From assembly GCA_024760905.1 (NCBI GenBank), contig CM045734.1, positions 39,483,564 to 39,547,563 on the forward strand: a stretch of 64,000 bases of DNA, written 5' to 3'. The notes below the pieces were generated by a model. It was not told where the DNA came from. It did not search any database and saw only the letters and a list, made by a program, of their open reading frames with translations. Source of the stretch: Plotosus lineatus (lineage: Eukaryota; Chordata; Actinopteri; Siluriformes; Plotosidae). Each line of letters starts with the position of its first letter. The first letter of the stretch is position 1. A program made the position numbers and the translations under genes. This document shows positions 45,686 to 49,478 of this stretch, in pieces.

Positions 45686-47387
45686 ATTCATAATCACACC
45701 TAGGCCAGTGCTTCTCAATTACTTTCTGTGGCGCCCCCTCTAGGACAACCCCCACCCCCCACCCCACCATTGCCCCGCGAGCGACTATAAATAGTATTAT
45801 TTCTTCTTTTCTTTTTGGCTTTTTCCCGTTCTCGAGAGTCGCCACAGCGAATCATTTGATTCGCACATTTGATTTGGCATAGGTTTTTACGTCGGATGCC
45901 CTTCCTGACACAACCCTTTAGCAACAGACAGAAACATGCTGACGGCTTTGCGGCTACTCTTTACGAAAGTCAGCAATGATTCTTTTTCATGAACCTCTCA
46001 GCATAGACAGTGAGAGACATGGCCCGCCTTTCATAACCCAGTTAGCTGCACTGGGGGTATAAATAGTATTACTTGTCTATAAAATTGCTATTAGTACACC
46101 GCCGAATAACATTGTATCTTTAGTAACATTAAAAACAAAAAAGAAAGAAATATAGTTCAACTTCCAATAAAGAAAAACTTCATTAACTTTGTTTTTTAAG
46201 CTATAACAAAAAAAAGATTTAAGTGCACTAATATGCCTGAAATTAAAAAAAAAAAAAAAACATCCTTATTTAAACTCATTCAACTTATTTATGTCTTAAT
46301 ATCTCCATCTCTCTCCACCTTTCTCTTCGTTTCTGTTAGAAATTTTTCCATGTTGTTTCTTAAGGGGTTAGTTGTTTTCTCGTTCAAAAAACCGCGACAT
46401 GATAGCGCAATAATGAGAGCACCACTGCCAACTACTGGAGTAGAGGTGCAATTACACTTAATTCCTGTACGCTATTGCATAAAAGCAAGTTCCCCAGGGT
46501 CATACTCGCTCCCCCTGGCATGACACCATCCCCTCCTGGCATCATACCGGGCACGCCCCACTATTTGACAAGAATTTACTAAGTTGCAAGAGCCAATTAA
46601 TCTGATGTGCATGTCTTTGGGCTATAGGAGGAAACCAGAGTACCTGGAGCGAACCCACGCAAGTACAGAAAGAACATGCAAACTCCACACAGAAAAACTT
46701 GGAACTTAACCCCAAGCCCTTCTTGATGTTGAGGCAGATGTGCTAACCACTGCATCAAGTTCATGTTGATGTTGTTTCGGTTTGGGCCTTTCTCCAAAAT
46801 ATCCAAAGGAAACAGAAAACCAAAAATTTCAGTTATCACATTAATTAAAGCACTATTTTTAATTAATATTTTTATGTATATACAGTGTATTATCTATATC
46901 CTGTATAAATGTAGTACAGTATTTCTAGTCCAAACCCATCTAACAGAGCCAATCTGGACCCTGGCCAGCCCACCTTACTCCATATGCTACCGCAGCATTC
47001 AGCACATTAACGGATCACTTTATAATATTCACACCACACTGTTTATTTGTATATCAGATAAAAATGAGAGAAACAGGCCCGGACAGCACTCACTGATGAT
47101 CCTGCCCAAAACGGACAGGAATTGCGGACAGGAGGCGAGTTGCTGAGGGACAAAGCCCCGAACGAGAGCGCCACCATGGAGCAGCCGAGCACCAGCTGCA
47201 GCAGCCCGAGGGAAAGCAGCGGGCGCGCGGGCAGCAGCGGCGGCACCAGCCGTGATTCCGATCCCCGCATCCGCCACGGAACTGACGCCATACAGCGGCT
47301 CCTTCGAGACGGATCAGCGAATTGCGGGGCGATGGAAGTCCCGGTTAAACGGCAGCACGATCCGGGCAGGACTACTGGGAGAGACAT
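8723..47387 (-). CDS. entrep1: entrep1 (fam189a2), complete 11-exon coding region
   Basis: Exons in coding order: 47387-47094, 44564-44508, 41439-41329, 37537-37421, 37287-37180, 37025-36895, 31866-31734, 31486-31408, 17104-16967, 14571-14258, 9007-8723. All introns are GT-AG and all phases agree, giving 1767 nt (588 aa plus stop). The protein has four hydrophobic segments (about 57-80, 94-111, 117-142, 194-217), a cysteine-rich luminal loop between the third and fourth, then a cytosolic tail with PPSY (256-259) and PPPY (302-305), a basic RRSNSDP motif (375-381) and the family C-terminus ([19 protein letters not shown]). ENTREP proteins are endosomal tetraspan proteins that use PPxY motifs to bind WW-domain ubiquitin ligases such as ITCH and link to epsin and receptor endocytosis. 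ENTREP2 is the close alternative; adjacency to apba1 favours ENTREP1. The introns are unusually rich in transposons. Confidence 0.88.
9510..10350. repeat. MITE-like repeat, one inverted end visible, hosting a hAT MITE
   Basis: Left end tacagtggtactttgactta then cgaaattaatccgttccaa; the right end (gcttgtaaatcaaaattttg) is decayed. Interrupted by the element at 9934-10250. The only ORFs are short. Confidence 0.45.
9934..10250. mobile_element. hAT-type MITE (ends CAGTGCTTCTCAA)
   Basis: Inverted ends cagtgcttctcaaat and attgagaagcactg. The flanking octamers match at 6 of 8 positions (caaaaggc/cacaaagc), an aged hAT-style duplication. An inverted relative lies at about 45706-46577. Confidence 0.65.
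10386..10690 (+). pseudogene. RTE-like LINE reverse transcriptase fragment
   Basis: One frame reads [20 protein letters not shown] then [20 protein letters not shown], the N-terminal reverse-transcriptase blocks of non-LTR retrotransposons. Truncated on both sides with a frameshift upstream. Same broad class as the 3' fragment at 42460. Confidence 0.7.
10770..11130. repeat. decayed SINE (ctctggataagag type)
   Basis: Contains cactctggataagagtatct and, on the other side, ccttgctcaagggcccaac with a tRNA-like accaccact end. Similar pieces occur at 30150-31120, 56870-57010 and 60640-60800. Confidence 0.5.
11468..11974. mobile_element. MITE family B copy 3, full length
   Basis: Ends CAGGGATCCCTCGGTACTTC and GTGAGGGATCCCTG. 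It follows directly on an (AC)n tract. The interior holds an A-rich stretch and a (TG)n of its own. Confidence 0.75.
12117..12456 (+). mobile_element. tRNA-SINE, tail type A, nested in Tc1
   Basis: Complete head (ggtggtctagtggatagggc) with B box ggttcgagtcc and type A tail. Flanked by 16-bp repeats atattttcgattcatt (12101-12116) and atattttagattcatt (12457-12472), one mismatch. Confidence 0.85.
12610..12814. mobile_element. hAT MITE, internal-deletion derivative of the element at 21223
   Basis: Ends CAGTGTTTCCCAACC and GGTTGGGAAACACTG, 8-bp duplications CTCTAAAC on both sides (12602-12609, 12815-12822). About 125 bp at the left and 70 bp at the right match the termini of the full-length hAT at 21223-23406; the transposase is gone. 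Confidence 0.9.
12933..13883 (+). pseudogene. Tc1-like transposase (DD34E), two in-frame stops and a deletion
   Basis: Reads [20 protein letters not shown] then TGA at codon 31 (13023) and TAA at 13089; about 54 nt of the linker between the two DNA-binding helices is missing. The rest is open to 13883. The catalytic residues are visible: [21 protein letters not shown] and [11 protein letters not shown], with 34 residues between the second Asp and the Glu. In active relatives this enzyme cuts and pastes the element at TA; here the DNA-binding part is disabled. Confidence 0.9.
14258..14571 (-). CDS. entrep1: entrep1 exon 10 (314 nt)
   Basis: Encodes [13 protein letters not shown], a basic linker and the conserved helix-rich segment [20 protein letters not shown] through [20 protein letters not shown] to FIQQ. 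Acceptor TTTCACCCAG. The donor is CAG|GTCACA, weak at +3 to +6; reading through it would add 18 codons and stop at 14201. I prefer splicing to exon 11 because that restores the conserved C-terminus in frame. Confidence 0.85.
14690..15005 (-). repeat. decayed DNA-transposon repeat
   Basis: Contains caatcagccataataatatg and a stretch (tcaccaaaacagctctaacc, actccgcaagacctctgata) that I recognise as a dispersed fish repeat. No ORF survives; the family is not certain. Confidence 0.4.
15040..16000 (+). pseudogene. L2-like LINE reverse transcriptase, decayed
   Basis: Fragments in shifting frames: [48 protein letters not shown], and the GCV block that precedes the catalytic YxDD; the YxDD region is deleted and the text resumes with [13 protein letters not shown], the C-terminal domain. 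At least four disruptions. Confidence 0.75.
16433..16489. repeat. (GT)n microsatellite
   Basis: About 28 GT units with few interruptions, in entrep1 intron 9. A (CT)n tract follows at 16680-16742. Confidence 0.9.
16967..17104 (-). CDS. entrep1: entrep1 exon 9 (138 nt), basic Ser motif
   Basis: Acceptor GTTACTCAG, donor AAAG|GTACAG, phase 1 at both ends so it fits exons 8 and 10 exactly. It encodes a Ser-rich stretch, a basic cluster ([11 protein letters not shown]) and [10 protein letters not shown], a block conserved in ENTREP proteins. The 14-kb intron upstream of it is filled with repeats, so an undetected exon there cannot be excluded. Confidence 0.84.
17390..17502. mobile_element. MITE family B copy 4, truncated
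   Basis: Left end CAGGGATCCCTCACTTTCAG to the tgtacatgtg region, then broken by a MITE A fragment (17503-17660, acagatgctccctgac). Confidence 0.6.
17744..17798 (-). ncRNA. type I hammerhead ribozyme motif, copy 3 (all core bases present)
   Basis: On the - strand: stem I ATCAC/GTGAT, core CTGAAGA, the same stem II, GAAA, stem III ACAG/CTGT with an AT loop, and cleavage base A (T17749 on +). Same architecture as copy 1 with an unmutated core. Confidence 0.75.
17981..18034 (-). ncRNA. hammerhead motif, copy 4 (weakened stem I)
   Basis: Core CTGAAGA, stem II, GAAA, stem III and cleavage base A are intact, but stem I is reduced to CAC/GTG by two changes. Confidence 0.65.
18080..18410. other. unexplained segment in entrep1 intron 8
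   Basis: Less AT-rich than its surroundings and open in one + frame (101 codons). On the - strand a strong GTAAGAG donor sits at about 18242, but every phase-compatible frame is stopped before it, so I do not call an exon. Confidence 0.3.
18900..21000. mobile_element. MITE family C, two copies in inverted orientation
   Basis: One copy ends at 19687 (ttcgtaaattggggtcgact) and the next begins at 19749 (cagtcagccctctacttacg); a (TA)n tract lies between. Both share gaattcaaagcgcattccct, a CT-repeat and cattggctgtctc with the complete copy at 26180. Boundaries of the outer ends are unclear. Confidence 0.55.
20779..20953. repeat. double (TG)n microsatellite
   Basis: Two (TG)n tracts (20779-20841, 20884-20953) separated by a GA-rich spacer, within the MITE C region. 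Confidence 0.85.
21223..23406. mobile_element. full-length autonomous hAT transposon
   Basis: 2184 bp. Left end TAGTGTTTCCCAACC, right end GGTTGAGAAACACTC (inverse GAGTGTTTCTCAACC), with the perfect 8-bp duplication GTCTATAG on both sides (21215-21222, 23407-23414). It encloses an uninterrupted transposase. The related unoccupied site is at 24614-24621. Confidence 0.93.
21398..23272 (+). CDS. hAT-family transposase, ZBED5/FAM200-like, intact ORF
   Basis: Start chosen at [10 protein letters not shown], the usual N-terminus of this group; an upstream in-frame ATG at 21257 lies in the terminal repeat. 624 aa without interruption. A BED-type zinc finger (CLVCGEN with HHHLQTKHP downstream) is followed by the RNase H-like core with Asp in LQIDES (D211) and [11 protein letters not shown] (D277), then CFLHRE, and the C-terminal dimerisation block ([20 protein letters not shown]). 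These enzymes bind their element's ends and insert it at 8-bp targets; related genes have been domesticated in vertebrates. The usual VRWLSRG motif reads IWWLSRG here. Its terminal repeats and duplication show that it is a transposon gene and not a domesticated one. Confidence 0.9.
   Translation: MDKYLKRKSSQSDLGPGGKSDPDEGPRMSSDQKKAKKVSSRQYSESYLAFGFTYNGEPTEPNPLCLVCGENLSNSSMVPSKLTHHHLQTKHPSVQNKNMDYFCQLRVQTEKQAALMVKSTKTSEKALKASYQVTELIAKSKQPHTVAETLILLACKIILKEMLGPGTVKEITQVSLSNNTISRRIEDMSANIEKIILEKLHISGKFALQIDESMDISGHAQLMANVRFVDGDNIRENFLFCKELAERTTGEEIFRTVSDYLEQGGLKWQNCGSVCTDGAAEMLGHTKGFVNRVKEQHPDAIATHCFLHREALVAKTLPTDLAAVLKDVVRMINFVKMTPIKSHMFASLCEEMGAQHKVLLLHTEIWWLSRGKVLAHMYELREEFKVFLTNEKFDAAKLLSSDEWCARLAYLADIFQHLNDLNTRMRGQNENLLTSTDKIKGFCSKVQLWKQCVENTNLNMFPHTQKWQGVNSAALCETVEKHLQSLEQKLLCYFPSLSTDSLDWVRNPYSSTAVGMDMTLQEQEEITELRQNRGLKLIFADLHLDSFWLTAAKEFPILANKAISILFPFSTTYLCEVGFSSMTAIKTKKRERLRAIEEDLRVCLSSIPARISALCSTKQAQGSH
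23580..23700. repeat. AT/GT microsatellite with perfect hairpin
   Basis: (TA)n, then ttatttacatatatatatgt and its inverse continuation aaataat, then (GT)n. The middle forms a perfect inverted repeat. Confidence 0.7.
23702..24414. mobile_element. MITE family B copy 5, full length with insertion
   Basis: Ends CAGGGATCCCTCGCTACTTC and AGAGGGATCCCTG, TA on both flanks. About 170 bp of unrelated sequence (24030-24200) interrupt the usual interior. Confidence 0.7.
24430..24515. repeat. (TA)n microsatellite
   Basis: More than 35 TA units adjacent to the end of MITE B copy 5. Confidence 0.9.
24797..25428 (-). mobile_element. third tRNA-SINE family, two tandem copies
   Basis: Two copies (about 24797-25097 and 25105-25428) with tRNA-like head accactacaccaccggcccc, interior ggtacccatttatactgctg and the end gcccacttcatcaggccggt-like block. 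Another full copy is at 43826-44133 and a head fragment at 35484-35560. Confidence 0.65.
25430..26177. other. gene-free part of entrep1 intron 8
   Basis: About 750 bp with no ORF of note, no clear repeat ends and no exon-like splice pair. Confidence 0.5.
26180..27465. mobile_element. MITE family C, complete copy
   Basis: 1286 bp with inverted ends CAGTCGGCCCTCTACTTACG and CGTAAGTAGAGGGCCGTCTG, flanked by TA. The interior has (CT)n and (CA)n tracts and no transposase. Confidence 0.7.
27695..28025 (+). mobile_element. tRNA-SINE, tail type B, decayed head
   Basis: Head gtgatccagtggtaggttgc, body as in the other copies, tail with gatggcttggtgagctgtac, ccctaattagaattaagccg and a gaatgaat end. 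Confidence 0.7.
28390..28870 (+). pseudogene. decayed Tc1-like transposase of a second subfamily
   Basis: Carries the DNA-binding part of a Tc1 transposase in broken frames (atgggctggtttcaattact, gaaactgctgatctcctgg, gtttacacagaatggtatga). Shorter and more diverged than the copy at 12933; no catalytic triad recognisable. Confidence 0.6.
29396..29650 (+). pseudogene. 3' fragment of a non-LTR retrotransposon ORF
   Basis: Reads [20 protein letters not shown] and on to a QRKMAS segment, the GKRGRGR block found at the C-terminal end of LINE reverse-transcriptase proteins. Confidence 0.6.
30209..30975 (+). mobile_element. Tigger/pogo-like non-autonomous element
   Basis: Ends cactcactatgcgagttacg and gactattcgagtta-like inverse near 30975. 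TA flanks the left side; the right flank has decayed. Carries only the 5' part of a transposase gene. Confidence 0.6.
30463..30970 (+). pseudogene. Tigger-like transposase N-terminus (CENP-B-type DNA binding)
   Basis: ACCATGG start, [30 protein letters not shown], then a frameshift in a run of six A (30574-30579), then NSIV and [20 protein letters not shown] and [17 protein letters not shown]. This is the helix-turn-helix plus CENP-B-type domain that binds the element's ends. The DDE catalytic part is absent. Confidence 0.75.
31408..31486 (-). CDS. entrep1: entrep1 exon 8 (79 nt)
   Basis: Encodes [20 protein letters not shown] to AGN. Acceptor TCTATTTAG, donor GTAAGC, leaving one base of the next codon. 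No recognised motif; placed by its splice sites, phase and position. Intron 7 is only 247 bp. Confidence 0.78.
31734..31866 (-). CDS. entrep1: entrep1 exon 7 (133 nt), second PPxY
   Basis: Acceptor TCCTACAG followed by the base that completes the split Arg codon, then [19 protein letters not shown] and the proline motif [13 protein letters not shown]. Donor GTAAGA; the next 40 nt of intron are an impure (GA)n run. Ends in phase 0. Confidence 0.88.
32082..32160. repeat. (TG)n microsatellite
   Basis: About 39 uninterrupted TG units in entrep1 intron 6, the longest pure TG tract in the window. Confidence 0.9.
32612..34201. mobile_element. pogo/Tigger-like DNA transposon, defective
   Basis: Inverted ends CCATATTTTCCGGACTATA and TATAGTCCGGAAAATACGG, flanked by TA on both sides (32610-32611, 34202-34203). 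1590 bp, transposase on the - strand. Confidence 0.85.
32895..33966 (-). pseudogene. pogo/Tigger-like transposase, broken and internally deleted
   Basis: Pieces in coding order: [20 protein letters not shown] with [11 protein letters not shown] (helix-turn-helix); [20 protein letters not shown] (CENP-B-type domain); [20 protein letters not shown] (first catalytic Asp) to [11 protein letters not shown]; then the C-terminal [17 protein letters not shown]. At least three frame breaks. The segment that should hold the second and third catalytic acids is missing, so the gene cannot make an active enzyme. Confidence 0.82.
34887..35433 (+). mobile_element. solo LTR with internal tandem duplication
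   Basis: Starts TGTTATGGTCTGCG, ends about ...ACGTCACA, with AATAAA near 35362. A segment of about 175 bp (ctccggctgaggggcatggc through tgcttccctgtgttc) is present twice in tandem (34933-35105, 35106-35280). A related solo LTR lies at about 38739-39170. No internal retroviral or gypsy coding is present. Confidence 0.5.
35435..35480. repeat. (ATATT)n pentanucleotide repeat
   Basis: Seven or more attat/tatta units directly after the LTR. Confidence 0.8.
35640..36179. mobile_element. MITE family B, two partial copies in tandem
   Basis: Two successive runs of the B interior (gcaycaattggccttgttt-type segment), the second ending in the terminal motif cagggatcactgta. Confidence 0.6.
36263..36602 (-). 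mobile_element. tRNA-SINE, tail type B
   Basis: Minus-strand copy: tail at left (cgcttaatcctaattagggt), head at right (ccacggggccactactgccc). Confidence 0.75.
36895..37025 (-). CDS. entrep1: entrep1 exon 6 (131 nt), first PPxY
   Basis: Encodes an acidic stretch ([14 protein letters not shown]) then [20 protein letters not shown]. The PPSY is a class I WW-domain ligand. Acceptor ATTAATTGCAG, donor GTAACA, ends after two bases of an Arg codon completed by exon 7. Confidence 0.88.
37180..37287 (-). CDS. entrep1: entrep1 exon 5 (108 nt)
   Basis: Encodes [19 protein letters not shown] and on to RRPCM: the fourth membrane segment followed by a basic cytosolic flank. Acceptor TTTATTCCAG, donor GTAAGA, phase 0 at both ends. 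The intron to exon 4 is only 133 bp. Confidence 0.88.
37421..37537 (-). CDS. entrep1: entrep1 exon 4 (117 nt)
   Basis: Encodes [18 protein letters not shown] through [11 protein letters not shown], the cysteine-rich loop (five Cys) between membrane segments 3 and 4. Acceptor GCATTGCAG; donor AAG|GTTTGA, which departs from consensus at positions +3 to +5. Phase 0 at both ends. Confidence 0.87.
37945..38410 (-). pseudogene. decayed Tc1-like element, third subfamily
   Basis: On the - strand, ggtcttgtgaggtgttcctg and gtatgcagtggtaagtatct with the upstream ggaagcaggaaaaattagc, matching the 5' part of a Tc1 transposase I recognise from fish genomes. The frame is broken throughout. Confidence 0.55.
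38739..39170 (+). mobile_element. solo LTR candidate
   Basis: Begins tgttatggtctgtgttggg, has a TATA-like ggctataaagatg at 38886 and ataataaaac at about 39101, and ends near gactgaaagctcctga. Single promoter segment, unlike the relative at 34887. Confidence 0.45.
39448..39879. mobile_element. MITE with ends cgatctcattNgggcga
   Basis: Left ctcgatctcatttgggcgat and right inverse ccccaatctcattcgagcga, about 430 bp, no ORF. The SINE at 39880 is inserted at its right end. Confidence 0.4.
39880..40212 (-). mobile_element. tRNA-SINE, tail type B
   Basis: Flanked by the 11-bp repeat gagattggggc (39869-39879 and 40213-40223). Tail at left, head at right. A (G)n run interrupts the body. Confidence 0.85.
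40298..40648 (+). mobile_element. tRNA-SINE, tail type B
   Basis: Complete head (cagtggtggtctagtggtat), tail with cctaattaggattaagcggt and a (GAT)n end. Flanked by acactgataaata (40285-40297, 40649-40661). Confidence 0.88.
41329..41439 (-). CDS. entrep1: entrep1 exon 3 (111 nt)
   Basis: Encodes 37 residues ([20 protein letters not shown] through [11 protein letters not shown]), the third membrane segment. Donor is GTGAGA. The acceptor is odd: it reads ...TGTGTGTTAG and is preceded by about 50 nt of pure (TG)n on the coding strand in place of a polypyrimidine tract. The exon is in phase 0 at both ends, so skipping it would keep the frame. Confidence 0.88.
41443..41495. repeat. (AC)n microsatellite at the entrep1 exon 3 acceptor
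   Basis: About 26 AC units that read (TG)n on the transcribed sense strand, ending four bases from the exon 3 splice acceptor. Confidence 0.9.
42460..42865 (-). pseudogene. RTE-like LINE 3' end
   Basis: Encodes [57 protein letters not shown] and [12 protein letters not shown], the C-terminus of an RTE-type reverse-transcriptase protein, then a short 3' end with cgacccctgaagggagcagc, cgaaagga and an (AAG)n tail. 5'-truncated, as is usual for LINE insertions. Confidence 0.82.
42870..43820. other. gene-free part of entrep1 intron 2
   Basis: AT-rich, no exon-like splice pairs and no repeat that I recognise until the SINE at 43826. Confidence 0.5.
43826..44133 (-). mobile_element. third tRNA-SINE family copy
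   Basis: Head at right (ctaactactacaccaccgac), interior ggtacccatttatactgctg; same family as 24797-25428. Confidence 0.7.
44508..44564 (-). CDS. entrep1: entrep1 exon 2 (57 nt)
   Basis: A 19-codon microexon ([19 protein letters not shown]) between an acceptor ending CCCCTCAG and a GTAGGT donor, phase 0 at both ends. It completes membrane segment 2 and begins segment 3. It is too short for ordinary ORF detection; the match to the family sequence between exons 1 and 3 identifies it. Confidence 0.88.
44671..45402. mobile_element. MITE family B copy with nested SINE
   Basis: Left end CAGGGATCCCTCACTATCTG after TA; the right end is lost near 45402. Interrupted by the SINE at 44783-45112. Confidence 0.65.
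44783..45112 (-). mobile_element. tRNA-SINE, tail type A
   Basis: Tail at left (cctttcggctttttcccttt, gtcgccacagcgaatg), head at right. Flanking tatacatacat-like repeats in the MITE. Confidence 0.8.
45626..45680. repeat. (AC)n microsatellite
   Basis: About 27 AC units in entrep1 intron 1. Confidence 0.9.
45706..46577. mobile_element. hAT MITE, inverted relative of 9934-10250
   Basis: Starts cagtgcttctcaattacttt and resumes after a SINE with, on the - strand, aattaagtgtaattgcac, as in the other copy. The far end is decayed. Confidence 0.6.
45800..46057 (-). mobile_element. 5'-truncated tRNA-SINE, tail type A
   Basis: Tail and body only; flanked by the perfect 14-bp repeat tataaatagtatta (45786-45799, 46058-46071). 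Confidence 0.88.
47094..47387 (-). CDS. entrep1: entrep1 coding exon 1
   Basis: Starts [12 protein letters not shown], the usual ENTREP N-terminus, which is why this ATG was chosen. It encodes residues 1-98, with the first membrane segment [20 protein letters not shown] and the conserved NSCPFWAG stretch leading to the second. Ends in phase 0 at a strong GTGAGT donor. Very GC-rich, unlike the introns around it. Confidence 0.9.
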
Positions 47388-47478
47388 GAGAAACAGGCAA
47401 GTATTAAAAGCGCACGAAACGAAATCGATGAATAAACGCGCAGTGACGAGCGAGGTTCCGTCATTTTATTTTAATTCC

Positions 47479-47521
<43 letters not shown>

Positions 47522-47700
47522 TCTGCTCGTTCCTGCGTCCATATTCCTCTCGAGCCGAGCGGAGTTTTTTTACAGTTTAAAATAGCCACTCGCTGTGACC
47601 TGGTGCTCGGATTGCGTTTCACATGTTTAGGCACTGGGATAAGAAAGGCGGAGAAGAAGGGAACAGGGAAGAGTGGAGGCGGGGGTGGAGGGGGTTGGGG
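47388..47700 (-). promoter_or_regulatory. entrep1 CpG-rich promoter/5'UTR region
   Basis: From exon 1 outward the sequence is GC- and CpG-rich, in contrast to the AT-rich surroundings, as expected of a CpG-island promoter. It holds a (GA)n tract at 47479-47519 and a G-rich block (several runs of five or six G) near 47681-47703. No TATA box is evident and the transcription start cannot be placed. Confidence 0.5.
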
Positions 47701-47789
47701 GGCAATGCCAGGCCCACAAGCCTGAACTCCATTACTGTTAAACGCTCAGCTTAGGGTGTGCTTCATATTGCTGCTTGAACATGGTGCAC

Positions 47790-49478
47790 ACTCTTCAGCA
47801 GGGTGTACAGTATTTATTAGAGTTTATTAGAGTGTATCAAGTTTATTAGAATGTATAGAGCTTATTAGAATGTTTAGAGTGTATTAGAGTGTACTGTATA
47901 GAGTTTATTAGAGTGTATAGAGTTTATTAGAGTGTATAGAGTTTGTTAGCATTTATAGACTTTATTAGAGTGTATAGAGCTTATTAGAGTGTACTGTATA
48001 AAGTTTATTAGAGTGCATAGAGTTTGTTAGAATGTATAAAGCTTATTAGAGTGTACAGAGTTTATTAGAGTTTATAGAGTTTATTAGAGATCATAGAGTT
48101 TGTTAACATGTATAGAGTTTATTAGAGTGTACAGAGCTTATTAGAGTGTACTGTATAGAGTTTATTAGAGTGCATAGAGTTTGTTAGAATGTATAGAGCT
48201 TATTAGAGTGTATAGAGTTTGTTAGAATGTATTGACTTTATTAGAGTGTATAGAGCTTATTAGAGTGTACTGTATAGAGTTTATTAGAGTGCATAGAGTT
48301 TGTTAGAAGGCATAGAGCTTATTAGAGTGTACAGAGTTTATTAGAGTGTATAGAGTTTGTTAGAATGTATAGAGCTTAGAGCTTATTAGATTGTATAGAG
48401 TTTATTAGAGTGCATAGAGTTTGTTAGCATGTATAGAGTTTATTAGAGTGTATAGAGTTTGTTAAAATGCATCGAGCTTATTAGGGTGTACAGAGTTTAT
48501 TAGAGTGTATAGAGTTTGTTAGAATGTATAGAGCTTATTAGAGTGTACTGTATAGAGTTTATTAGAGTGTATCAAGTTTGTTAGAATGTATAGAGTGTAT
48601 TAGAGTGTACTGTATAGAGTTATTAGAGTGTATAGAGTTTGTTAAAATGTATAGATCTTATTAGAGTGTACAGAGTTTATTAGAGTGTATAGAGCTTGTT
48701 AGAATGTATAGAGCTTATTTGGGTGTACAGAGTTTATTAGAGTGTATAGAGTATGTTAGAATGTATAGAGCTTATTAGAGTGTACTGTATAGAGTTTATT
48801 AGAGTATATCGAGTTTGTTAGAATGTATAGAGTGTATTAGAGTGTACTGTATATAATTATTATAGTGTATAGAGTTTGTTAAAATGTATAGATCTTATTA
48901 GAGTGTACTGTATAGAGTTTATTAGAGTGTATAGAGTTTATTAGAGTGTATAGAGTTGTTAGAATGTATAGAGCTTATTAGAGTGTACAGAGTTTATTAA
49001 AGTGCATAGAGTTTGTTAGAATGTATAGAGCTTATTAGAGTGCACTGTATAGAGTTTGTTAGAGTGTATCAAGTTTGTTAGAATGTATAGAGTGTATTAG
49101 AGTGTACTGTATATAATTATTATAGTGTATAGAGTTTGTTAAAATGTATAGATCTTATTAGAGTGTACTGTATAGAGTTTATTAGAGTGTATAGAGTTTG
49201 TTAGAATGTATAGAGCTTATTAGAGTATATAGAGTTTATTAAAGTGCATAGAGTTTGTTAGAATGTATAGAGCTTATTAGAGTGTACTGTATATAATTAT
49301 TATAGTGTATAGAGTTTGTTAAAATGTATAGATCTTATTAGAGTGTACTGTATAGAGTTTATTAGAGTGTATAGAGTTTGTTAAAATGTATAGAGCTTAT
49401 TAGAGTGTACTGTATAGAGTTTATTAGAGTGTATAGAGTTTATTAGAATGTATAGAGCTTACAAGAGTATGTATAGAG
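47790..49478. repeat. AT-rich minisatellite, left block
   Basis: About 1.7 kb of a roughly 20-bp unit of the type tagagtttattagagtgta, with alternating variants (gtttgttagaatg, gcttattagagtg, tactgta inserts) that make a higher-order period of about 60 bp. It starts about 400 bp upstream of the entrep1 start codon. Confidence 0.92.

Noticed and set aside
47122..47580. 152-codon + strand ORF with a perfect GCCACCATGG start opposite entrep1 exon 1
   Set aside because: It is antisense to a well-supported coding exon, its composition follows the GC-rich exon, and it ends in a (GA)n translation. The Kozak match is probably chance.
47790..49478. CRISPR-like repeat array
   Set aside because: Units are contiguous and variable without unique spacers, and the DNA is vertebrate: a minisatellite.
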